This document shows positions 54,186 to 62,539 of a stretch of 64,000 nt of DNA, in pieces (the first letter of the stretch is position 1; each line of letters begins with the position of its first letter). The notes under the pieces are model-generated. The model did not search any database. It saw nothing but the letters and a program-made list of their open reading frames with translations, and had not been told where the DNA came from. A program made the translations under genes and the position numbers. This DNA is from a bacterium (GTDB taxonomy: Bacteria; Zhuqueibacterota; Zhuqueibacteria; Zhuqueibacterales; Zhuqueibacteraceae). Location of the stretch: positions 248,001 to 312,000 of the forward strand of contig JAKLJX010000007.1 in NCBI GenBank assembly GCA_023150945.1. Reading direction: 5' to 3'.

Positions 54186-55019
54186 TTTATTGAGGGCATG
54201 TCAGAGTACTTGACCCTCGGGCACGTCGATCCTCACACCGCCATGTGGATGCGCGACGTGGCGCGCGCGAAAAAACTGCCCACCGTTCGCCAGCTTTCCG
54301 ATCCGCGATATTTTCCCTACCGCTTCGGCCAGGCATTTTGGGCTTACGTCGCCGGCAGATGGGGCGACGAGATGGTGGGCAGGCTGCTGCGCGACGCGGG
54401 CAAATCCGGCGACGTGGAGAAAGCCATCAAGACTATTTTCAACCTCGATGCCAACGCCTTGTCGCAAGCCTGGCACGACGCACTTCACACCGCGTATGAT
54501 CCACTCGTCGAGGTCACGCAAACTCCGGACAAATATGGCCGCCTGCTGATTTCGGATAAACAAGGCGGCGGCAACATCAATTTGGCCCCGGCCCTCAGCC
54601 CGGATGGCAAGCACATCGTTTTCTTCTCGGAGAAAGATTTGTTCTCCATCGACATGTTTCTCGCCGACGCCGAGACCGGAAGAATCTTGCGCAAAATCAC
54701 CAACACCGCGGTCGATCCGCATTTCGAGAGTCTGCAATTCATCAATTCCGCCGGCGCGTGGGATGCGCAAAGCCGCCGGTTCGCTTTCGCCGCGATCAAG
54801 AAAGGCCAGCCGGTTCTCTCGCTGCTCGAAGTCACCCGCAACCGCATGGAGCGCGAAATCACTTTGCGCGAGCTTGGCGAAATTCTCAATCCCACCTGGT
54901 CACCGGACGGCCGCTACATTGCCTTCTCCGCCCTCGTTGGCGGATTAACCGATTTGTTCATTTACGATGCTCAGCCCGGCGCTTTCGGTTGCCTCGCGCG
55001 CGCCACGTCTGGCTTTTAG
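54186..55019 (+). pseudogene. Decayed peptidase/propeller/barrel gene, fragment 2 (TolB-like propeller)
   Basis: Same frame as fragment 1, starting FIEGMSEYLTLGHVDPHTAMWMRD. It holds the rest of the peptidase region and the first TolB-type propeller blades (LAPALSPDGKHIVFFSE, NPTWSPDGRYIAFSA). Near 54966, after DLFIYD, the coherent text moves to another frame (LSPALSVASRAPRLAFSVF) because many propeller residues are missing: a frame-changing internal deletion. An ATG at 54198 could in principle restart translation, but no ribosome site is seen and the product would be incomplete. Confidence 0.78.
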
Positions 55020-55102
55020 TGTTTTCGAAAACGGCAAGTATGGCATTTATTCGGTGGATGCTGCGGAGAAGCTCGCCGGAGAAGAGCCCGCCAAGTGGCC
55101 AA

Positions 55103-56380
55103 ATGACGGCAACCCTGCCGCCGATGCTGCGCGCCAACAACGAAGTGTTGACGCTCATCAAGAATCCGGACTTCGGCCTGCCGGCGGTGAGTGATTCCGC
55201 TGCCGGCGATTATCGCCCCAAGTTGTCGCTCGATTACATCGGCCAGCCGTATCTCGTTGCCGGCGTCGATCGCTTCGGCACCTATCTCGGCGGCGGCGCC
55301 TCGCTGTTTTGGAGCGACATGCTCGGCGATCACAATCTCGCGACAATGTTGCAAGCCACCGGAAATTTCGAAGAAATCGCCGCCGTCGCCGCGTACCAAA
55401 ATCTCAAACGGCGCTTGAACTGGGGCGCCACGATCCAGCAAATTCCCTACGTTGCCGGTGACTTTGCCTCCGGGTTTGGAGAAATCAACGGCACGTCCGC
55501 ATACATAGAGCAAGAGATTCGCTTGCGGCAGATCAACCGGGATATTGCCGGCGTGCTTGGATATCCCTTCAGCCGGGCGCAACGGTTCGAGCTGTCGGCG
55601 GGCTATCGCCACATCAGCTTCGACAGCGAAGTGAGAACGATTGCGGTTTCCACCGCCACCGGACGAGTGATTCTCGATAGAACGGAAGATTTGCCTTCGC
55701 CTCGTTCGCTGAGTTTGGGCCAGGCGAGCGCGGCGCTGGTGTACGATACCTCGATCTTCGGCGCGACCAGTCCCATTCTCGGCCAGCGCTACCGGCTGGA
55801 AATATCGCCCAGCTACGGTTCGCTGTCGTCATATTCGGCGCTTGCGGATTATCGCCGCTACGTGATGCCGGCGCGGCCCTTTACGCTGGCGGCGCGCGTT
55901 CTCCATTATGGCCGCTACGGTCGCGATGCCGAAGACGGCCGGCTCTTTCCGTTTTTCCTTGGTTGCTCCACGCTCGTGCGCGGCTACGACTTTAATTCTT
56001 TCAGCGCTGATGAATGCGGGGCCAGCGCTTCCGGCGACTGCCCGGTGGTGGATCAACTGTTTGGCAGCAAAATGTTGCCCGGCAATTTCGAGCTGCGTTT
56101 TCCGCCGTTCGGCGTGCTCGGCCTGGGTGGAGGATATTACGGCTTCCTGCCCATCGAGCTTGGCGCTTTTTACGACGCCGGCGTCGCCTGGACGAAAAAC
56201 GAGAAGGCATGGTTTCTCGACGGCAGCCGCAATTTGGTGCGCAGCGCCGGCGCAACCTTGCGTTTGAATTTGCTGGGCTATCTGATTGCGGAAGTTATTT
56301 TCGTCTATCCCCTCGATCGTCCGAAAAAAGGCTGGCACTGGCAATTCAGCCTGACGCCAGGTTTTGAAGAGGTTTTATGA
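55103..56380 (+). pseudogene. Decayed peptidase/propeller/barrel gene, fragment 3 (outer-membrane barrel)
   Basis: A second frame change near 55105 brings in the last part: NEVLTLIKNPDFGLPAV, a linker, then about 390 residues of strands resembling a BamA/surface-antigen barrel (GGGASLFWSDMLGDHNLATM, RYRLEISPSYGSLSSYSAL, FELRFPPFGVLGLGGGYYG) and a C-terminal amphipathic strand. Between 54967 and 55105 the sequence is open in yet another frame. As a set, the three pieces represent a surface protease-like protein of about 1000 residues no longer made whole. Assembly error at the two frame changes cannot be excluded. Confidence 0.75.
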
Positions 56381-56414
56381 AATTTGCAAGTATAACTTTC
56401 AGATTGCATAACTC

Positions 56415-57674
56415 GTGTCCTTTCTCTTTTTGATCTTGACCGGCTTCTTGCTTTCCCGCTTGGGAGTGCGCTACGGGCTGATCGAGCGATTTTTCGCGCG
56501 CGGCCTCACCCGCCGCCACGATTCGATCACCAGTTTCCTGCTCGCGCTGATGGCGGCGACGGCGTTGATTTCCATGTTCATTCCCAACTTCATCACCGCG
56601 CTGGCGTTGTTGCCGATTTTGGAAAAATTGCGCCGCCACTTCGAGCAACAGTACGATCCGCCGCTCGCGCGCCGCTTGACCACGGCCATGGTGCTCGCGG
56701 CGATTTATGGCTGCAACATCGGCGGCATGGGCTCGCTTATCGGCAGCCTCGCCAACGCGTTGATGCTGGGCGCGCTGGAATTGTATCAAACGCCGGGCCG
56801 CGAAAAGATCAACTTTCTCTCATGGTTCGGCTGGAGCCTGCCGCTGACCGCGATTTTAATCGGCTGCGCCTGGGCGCAATTGGTTTATGTGATCTTGCCT
56901 CGCACCGTGCGCCGCGCCGGCATTGAGCTGGCACATTCATTTTCTGAAAGCCGCCCGCAAATTTTTGCCGGGCGCGCCGCACTGGCCATCGGGATTTGGC
57001 TGGCGTTCTGGAGCGCGCATTCCATTTTGCAACTCTTGTTGCCCGCGCCGGCAGCGAGCCTCTCCGTGCTGGGTTTGAAAATCGGTTGGACGCCGTGGGA
57101 TAAAATTGCCGCGCTCTTTGGAATATTGTATACGCTGCTGTTGTTCGCGCCACTCTTTAAAGGCAGCGACCGCCGGCGTGAGCCGATTCTGCGCTTTGCG
57201 GATTGCTTTGAGCAATTGCCCCTGCGCGCGTTCGGCGTGTTGCTGCTGGCGCTGACAATCGGCGGCGTGCTGATTGCGCTCCAAGCGCCGCAGTGGGCGG
57301 CAACGCAGGTGAGCAAAATTCTGCCGCCACAGGCCGCGCCGTTCAGCCTGTACTTTTTTATGTGTTTCACCACCACGTTGGCCACGGAATTTTTCAACAA
57401 CACGGCGGTGACGGTGGCATTTTTTCCGGTGATGCACGCGTTGGCCGAGCGCCTGCTGCTGCCGCCGCTGCTTGCGCTCATGGCCGTGGGGTTGGCTGCC
57501 ACCAACGCGTTCATGCTGCCCATCAGCACCCCCGTCAATGCGTTGCTGTATGGCGGCGTCAAGCACGTCTCATTGAAAACCATGGCCGCTTCCGGGCTGC
57601 TGTTGGATTTCATCAGCGCGATATGGATGGCGTTGTTTCTGGCGCAGGTGATTCCGTGGTATTATGGACTATAG
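56415..57674 (+). CDS. SLC13-like integral membrane permease
   Basis: A 419-residue transporter with about ten hydrophobic helices. It has ISMFIPNFITALALLPIL and the GCNIGGMGSLIGSLANALML loop in the first half, and TLATEFFNNTAVTVAFFPV with NAFMLPISTPVNALLYGG in the second, the paired Asn-Thr and Gly/Pro loops of the DASS/SLC13 fold. Shorter than the transporter at 47097, since it lacks TrkA-C domains. The start is GTG at 56415 with no good ribosome site. It begins 34 bp after the decayed barrel gene. Confidence 0.88.
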   Translation: MSFLFLILTGFLLSRLGVRYGLIERFFARGLTRRHDSITSFLLALMAATALISMFIPNFITALALLPILEKLRRHFEQQYDPPLARRLTTAMVLAAIYGCNIGGMGSLIGSLANALMLGALELYQTPGREKINFLSWFGWSLPLTAILIGCAWAQLVYVILPRTVRRAGIELAHSFSESRPQIFAGRAALAIGIWLAFWSAHSILQLLLPAPAASLSVLGLKIGWTPWDKIAALFGILYTLLLFAPLFKGSDRRREPILRFADCFEQLPLRAFGVLLLALTIGGVLIALQAPQWAATQVSKILPPQAAPFSLYFFMCFTTTLATEFFNNTAVTVAFFPVMHALAERLLLPPLLALMAVGLAATNAFMLPISTPVNALLYGGVKHVSLKTMAASGLLLDFISAIWMALFLAQVIPWYYGL

Positions 57675-57852
57675 ACGTCATCGTTCAAAGAAAAAACGAA
57701 AACGTTGCGGAAACTTTGCGTCTCGGCGCCTTTGCGTGCGCTTTTTCTTTTTTGGTCCCGGCTCGTCCGGGTTGTGGCTCTGCCCTTCAAAATCGCCGCG
57801 GTTGAAGTATTTCTTCAAATGGATGGCCATCGCCAATTAATTCCGCTTTTGC

Positions 57853-57883
57853 TTGACAAAGCGGAAGAGTATCAACATATTTT
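57853..57883 (+). promoter_or_regulatory. Candidate promoter of the small membrane protein
   Basis: TTGACA (57853-57858) is followed by CATATT (57876-57881) at 17 bases or TATTTT (57878-57883) at 19 bases. It lies about 40 bp before the ATG at 57921. Confidence 0.5.
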
Positions 57884-57920
57884 TAAGCGCATTTTGAACA
57901 AATGGAAAGGAGAAAAGCCC

Positions 57921-58112
57921 ATGCCCAAGAACCGCATCATCTACATCGGCCTGATTGTTTTTGTCGCCAGCGCGCTGCTCTGGATCGGCGCGGAGCTGAC
58001 CAAGCGCATCGACTGGCTTCTGCCCTATGCCGCCGGCGCCGGCGCGTTGCTCATTGTATTCGGCTTTTTGCAAGAAACCTGGAAGTCCCGCTCGTTGAAG
58101 CCGCCGGCATAA
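57921..58112 (+). CDS. Small two-helix membrane protein
   Basis: A 63-residue protein. AAAGGAG stands about ten bases before the ATG, and a near-consensus promoter lies just upstream, so expression is likely. Two hydrophobic helices (IIYIGLIVFVASALLWIGAE and LLPYAAGAGALLIVFGFL) are separated by a short basic loop (TKRIDW) and followed by a Lys/Arg tail. No family recognised. The topology suggests a subunit or regulator in the inner membrane. It lies between the SLC13-like permease and the convergent Na/Pi cotransporter. Confidence 0.75.
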   Translation: MPKNRIIYIGLIVFVASALLWIGAELTKRIDWLLPYAAGAGALLIVFGFLQETWKSRSLKPPA

Positions 58113-58221
58113 TTCTACTTAAGCCACATTTGCTCAGCGCCACAAGGCGTGAAATGTTCTTAGCGTATTCCGCGTGTTTCGTGGGCTACTATAATCGTCG
58201 CCGAAGAATACCGCTCATGCT

Positions 58222-59829
58222 TCAAGCCGGCGGCTCGGCTTCCGCCATGCCCTTGGGCACGCCCGGCTCATCTTCATTACCGTCGGCAAGATGATGAACG
58301 GCGCGCCACGCGTGATAACCCAGGCGATCGAGCCAACGCAACGCTTCCAGCCGCGCCAAAGTATCTCCGGCATCGGCGCGGCCCGCGGCCGTCTCTTCCA
58401 AATTGGCGAGGCGATGCGTCTTTCGTGTTTCCGCCAGTGCGCGTGAGAGTGTTGCCAAATCGCCAACCGGCGCCGGCACTTCGTTGCCGCTGAGCCACGG
58501 CGCGATCGCGGCCAGTCCTTCGGATAAACGGCCGCTGGCCGCGGCAAGAACAGCATCACGCTCCAGCCATTGCAGCGACTTCGAGTCACGACCGGCTTCC
58601 AGCAAGCGCTCGAGATGATCCATGGCATGGAGCGTGTCGATGTGCCGTTGGTGCTCGCTTTTGGTTTCGGGATCCGATCGAATTCGGCCGAGGAATTTTC
58701 TGGTTTCATCAAGGGCGCGACCGGCGGGTTCGAGCGTGTCACGACTCGGGCGGCCTTGCAGCAGGTTCTGAAGATATTCTGAAAGAACCAATGCGATCTC
58801 GCGCAGCGTGAGCCGCGTCGCTTCGATCGCAACGGGCGCTACCGTCGCGACCGTGGCATCCAACCGTCGCGTCAGCGCCGGGCCGCGTTCCGGCACCAGG
58901 CGCTCGATGAGGCGCGCATAGCCGCGAGTCCAGGGCAGGAGCAAAAGGACGCCCAGCACGTTGAACACCGTGTGAAACGTGGCGAGCGCCAACGCTCCGG
59001 GCTGCGCTTCCAAGCCGTGCGCCAGCGCATCGGCCAAACGCACGAAATGCGGCAGAATCGCCAGCGCAACGACACCGGTAATCACATTGAACAGGATGTG
59101 AGCGAGCGCGGTGCGCTTGGCCGCCGTGGCCGCGCCGATGCAAGCAAGGCCCGCGGTCACCGTGGTGCCGACGTTTTGGCCCACCACCAGCGCCGCAGCT
59201 TGCGTCAAATCGATTGCGCCGCCGTGCAGCGCCGTGAGCGTCGTCGCCACCGCGGCGCTCGAGGATTGCATCACCACGGTCATGGCGATGCCCATCGCCA
59301 CCAGCAGCAACCGCCCGGAAAAAGTCTCGCCGGGAAGTTGTGAAGGATCGAAACGCTCGGCAAGATGCGCCATGCCGGCTTGCAGCGTATCGATGCCCAC
59401 AAAGATGAGACCAAAGCCCGCCAACGCCAGTCCGCCGGCGGCCAGCCGATCACGCGTGAGCAGACGCAACAACGCGCCAATGCCGATGAGCGGCAGCGCA
59501 AGTTTACCGACACTGATTTTGAGGCCCAGCACCGCCACGATCCAGCCGGTGCTGGTGGTGCCAAGATTGGCGCCGAACAGTACGCCCACCGCCTGCGGAA
59601 ACGTAAGCAGCCCCGCGCTGACGAAGCCGATGGTGGTCAGCGTGGTGGCGCTCGAGGATTGCACCAGCATAGTGACCGTGGCGCCCGACAACAGCGCCGA
59701 AAACGGTCCGCGCACGAAGCGGCTGAGCACGCGGCGCAAGGCATCTCCGGCCACGGCCTTGAGGCCGTCGGTGAGCAATATCATGCCCAACAGAAACAGG
59801 CCGATGCCGCCTAATAGGTCTAGAATCAT
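58222..59829 (-). CDS. Na/Pi cotransporter family protein (NptA/YjbB type)
   Basis: A 535-residue membrane protein. Two inverted repeats each carry the QSSSA signature: TMLVQSSSATTLTTIGF (about 53-69) and TVVMQSSSAAVATTLTAL (about 183-200), with GANLGTTSTGWI and GQNVGTTVTAG following them. The first 310 residues are membrane helices. The C-terminal 200 residues contain helical PhoU-like text (LDETRKFLGRIRSD and HIDTLHAMDHLERLLEAG). The family moves phosphate with sodium, in or out. The ribosome site is weak. A terminator was not seen at its end. Confidence 0.95.
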   Translation of the reverse strand: MILDLLGGIGLFLLGMILLTDGLKAVAGDALRRVLSRFVRGPFSALLSGATVTMLVQSSSATTLTTIGFVSAGLLTFPQAVGVLFGANLGTTSTGWIVAVLGLKISVGKLALPLIGIGALLRLLTRDRLAAGGLALAGFGLIFVGIDTLQAGMAHLAERFDPSQLPGETFSGRLLLVAMGIAMTVVMQSSSAAVATTLTALHGGAIDLTQAAALVVGQNVGTTVTAGLACIGAATAAKRTALAHILFNVITGVVALAILPHFVRLADALAHGLEAQPGALALATFHTVFNVLGVLLLLPWTRGYARLIERLVPERGPALTRRLDATVATVAPVAIEATRLTLREIALVLSEYLQNLLQGRPSRDTLEPAGRALDETRKFLGRIRSDPETKSEHQRHIDTLHAMDHLERLLEAGRDSKSLQWLERDAVLAAASGRLSEGLAAIAPWLSGNEVPAPVGDLATLSRALAETRKTHRLANLEETAAGRADAGDTLARLEALRWLDRLGYHAWRAVHHLADGNEDEPGVPKGMAEAEPPA

Positions 59830-59856
59830 TCCACTTTTTTAGTTTCAGTTGTTGGG

Positions 59857-59884
59857 TTGATTTGATTTCCAAACAGTTTATACT
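59857..59884 (+). promoter_or_regulatory. Candidate promoter of the Vps62-like gene
   Basis: TTGATT (59857-59862), a 16-base spacer and TATACT (59879-59884). It lies 80 bp before the ATG at 59964, in the gap between divergent genes. Confidence 0.45.
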
Positions 59885-59963
59885 TGCAGACGCAAAAATC
59901 AATTGAAATTCTATCAGTCAGAGAGAGCCCTCGCAGGCCGTCATTCTTCAGGAACAGCCGGGT

Positions 59964-62477
59964 ATGAAAAGATTCATGCTTACAATAATCAGACTTCAGG
60001 GTTTAATGGCAATTCTGCTCTCTTCAAGTTTTGCACAGCAAATCCGCAAGGATAGTTACCTCCGCTTTGTGCCGCTCAATTATCCGCGCATCGTCGGCCA
60101 AACCGCGACCAATGCCGCGTTTCATCTTTACGGCAATCCCGATGATCCGAATTACCAAGATGTGAATCCCGTTGACGGCATCGATGATGCGCGGCACCGG
60201 CGCCTGCTCGAATTGGCAGCGAAGTTCGCGCCGTACCTGGTCAGAAACACCACCGCCATTCCGATGGATTTCAAAAAATTCATGGAGAGCCGAAAGGCTT
60301 TCCCGCTTCATGTCGACACATGGGACGTTTCGCGAGCAAGCGCCGAGCTAATCAAGTCCGAGACTGTCGATTTTGTTTCCATTGCCCGTTCTCCCTGCCA
60401 GGCTGCGCTGCCCGCGAGCAGCAATGCCGATGATACAACGAACGCGAAACATCCTCACGCCAATGCCGCCAACGACGATTGCTGGCTGCTCGCGCTGCTG
60501 CAAGAGTTCCACCCCACAAAGCCGCAAAACGAACGATTCAAAAGCGCCTTGGTTTCGCCGAACCGGAACATCTTCAAAGTGATGTACTTCGATTTCCCCG
60601 GCGAAGACGAGCAGAGTTGGAAAAGCGAATACGAAAATTTTCTTTCCGGCGAGCTCCCGCGCGCCTATCACGGCATCTCCAAAATTTATGCACATCCCTT
60701 CATTCAGGAAGTGCGCTCGAACTTGCACGGCATGCTCGGCTATGAATTCATCTTGCAATATTGGTTCTTCTATCCCTTCAATGACGGCGGCAACAACCAC
60801 GAAGGCGATTGGGAGCATATCAATGTGGCGGTGACGATCAACGGCAATGGACTTTTGTCGGCGGAGGAGATTCGGCTAATCCTGGCAAGCGATAGCGCGG
60901 CGGCAGATGAACAATTAGTCATCAGCCGTTTAGAATACTATTTTCATCACAAAGTGATGATTTTGGATTTTCTCAATCCGAACGTTTATCTTCCCAAAAA
61001 AGAATGGCAGGCGGAAATCAAGCAACGCGGACAGGAACGTTTGGGCGAAAAATGGCTGTGGGAAAAAATCCGCGAGCTGGCTTACGTTGACCGCAAAGAA
61101 AGCCGGATCAACACGCACCCGCTCGGTTACATCGGCGCGGACAACAAGGGCACGGATCAATTGCTGGCTTTGCCCGGCGGCAAGAATCGCGACTCGCACG
61201 GCACGTATCCGTTTCCGGGACTCTATAAAGACGTCGGCCCGGCTGCCGCCGCGGAGTTGATCAACGCCCGATTCAATTATCACTTTAAAATTGATGAGAT
61301 ATCGCAGCAAGCCAACCCTCGAGTTGAGCGTTACGACGATCCCGCTAAGATTGAAATTGTGCCGGATTGGGAGCGCGTTGTGGACTTGGTGCAGACCGAT
61401 CCGCAAGCGCGGCGCGAATGGAGCTGGCTGGTGCTGCCGCTGCGCTGGGGTTTTCCCGCGGCCGCCTCACCGTTTGCGGGTGCGGTCCCGCACGCCGAAA
61501 CCGGTAATCTCGCGCCGTTTGGGCCGGCTTACAACAGCGGCTGGAATCGCGTGGGCGCAGCCGCCGGATATGCGCTTTACGATCCTCACAAATTCGGCTC
61601 CAATTTTCCGCTGGGCTGGCAGGACGGCTTCGTGAACAGTTGGGGGTTTTTGAATTTGTTTTTGCCGACGCTGGCGGTGATGCCGCCGTTTGATTTTGCC
61701 TGGCGCGTGGCGTTTGCGCCGCCGCGCTGGGCTTTGCAATTGCAGCGGCCGACTTTTTTCCCAAAAGAAACGATTCCGTTTCGTCATTTCGGCCTGGCTA
61801 CGGGCGCGTCATTTTCTTTCTTATCGAATGATTTCGCGCTGTTGTTCACGGCGCCGGCGCAATTCGACGAGATTCGCCGGTTCATCGCGGCGACGGATAC
61901 GCTCTCGACCACTGCCAACGAACACACAGAAAATGATGCCGCGACCATCGGGAAATTCAATTTCTATCTTGGCAAGCGCATGGTGAGCGAAAACATGGTG
62001 CGCCATCTCACCAGCATCACCGGCTTCGATATTCAGCAGCTTGCGCTCGGCCGCGCAGTGCCGGTGCGCGCTGATCTGGAAATGTGGGAATATGCCGGCA
62101 GCTTGCGCTACAATTTGTTTCCCGGCCGCTTGCAGCCGTTCGTGAAAGCCGGATACGGCTTGAGCTGGTATCGCTTGAAAAACGCGCGATTGGGCGATCA
62201 GCCGCTTGACAATCCGGACACGGAATGGGTGCGCCGGCCTTCATTGTTGCCACCGCGCAATTTGCTGCCGAACACCTGGCATCTGGGTTTCGGCGTCGAG
62301 CTCATTCCGTTCCGCAGTTATGCCGCTTTCCCCAAAGGCGTCGACCTCGGGCTGCGCGCGGATTATGCGATCTATTTTCACAGCCTCGGCCTGAGCCGCC
62401 AGGAAATTCTCTCGGATCAGGAAGAGACCAGTCTGCGCCGCTCGCACGTGGGCTTGGAATTGGTTATGAGTTTCTGA
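59964..62477 (+). CDS. Exported Vps62-like domain protein with C-terminal barrel-like region
   Basis: An 837-residue exported protein with a signal peptide ending in SSFAQ. The first 450 residues contain LQYWFFYPFNDGGNNHEGDWEHINV, the signature of the Vps62/DUF946 family known mainly from fungi and plants. The last 330 residues are aromatic- and glycine-rich strands (NLHLGFGVELIPF-like, GLRADYAIYFH) ending in VGLELVMSF, which suits an outer-membrane barrel closed by a terminal Phe. The role is unknown; a surface protein is plausible. No ribosome site is evident. Neighbours (phosphate transport, L,D-transpeptidase) do not define a pathway. Confidence 0.72.
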   Translation: MKRFMLTIIRLQGLMAILLSSSFAQQIRKDSYLRFVPLNYPRIVGQTATNAAFHLYGNPDDPNYQDVNPVDGIDDARHRRLLELAAKFAPYLVRNTTAIPMDFKKFMESRKAFPLHVDTWDVSRASAELIKSETVDFVSIARSPCQAALPASSNADDTTNAKHPHANAANDDCWLLALLQEFHPTKPQNERFKSALVSPNRNIFKVMYFDFPGEDEQSWKSEYENFLSGELPRAYHGISKIYAHPFIQEVRSNLHGMLGYEFILQYWFFYPFNDGGNNHEGDWEHINVAVTINGNGLLSAEEIRLILASDSAAADEQLVISRLEYYFHHKVMILDFLNPNVYLPKKEWQAEIKQRGQERLGEKWLWEKIRELAYVDRKESRINTHPLGYIGADNKGTDQLLALPGGKNRDSHGTYPFPGLYKDVGPAAAAELINARFNYHFKIDEISQQANPRVERYDDPAKIEIVPDWERVVDLVQTDPQARREWSWLVLPLRWGFPAAASPFAGAVPHAETGNLAPFGPAYNSGWNRVGAAAGYALYDPHKFGSNFPLGWQDGFVNSWGFLNLFLPTLAVMPPFDFAWRVAFAPPRWALQLQRPTFFPKETIPFRHFGLATGASFSFLSNDFALLFTAPAQFDEIRRFIAATDTLSTTANEHTENDAATIGKFNFYLGKRMVSENMVRHLTSITGFDIQQLALGRAVPVRADLEMWEYAGSLRYNLFPGRLQPFVKAGYGLSWYRLKNARLGDQPLDNPDTEWVRRPSLLPPRNLLPNTWHLGFGVELIPFRSYAAFPKGVDLGLRADYAIYFHSLGLSRQEILSDQEETSLRRSHVGLELVMSF

Positions 62478-62539
62478 TTGGCATGGTCGAACGTGGCCAA
62501 AAGCCGGAATAAATCAACAAAATTTCCCCAGGTACTGAT

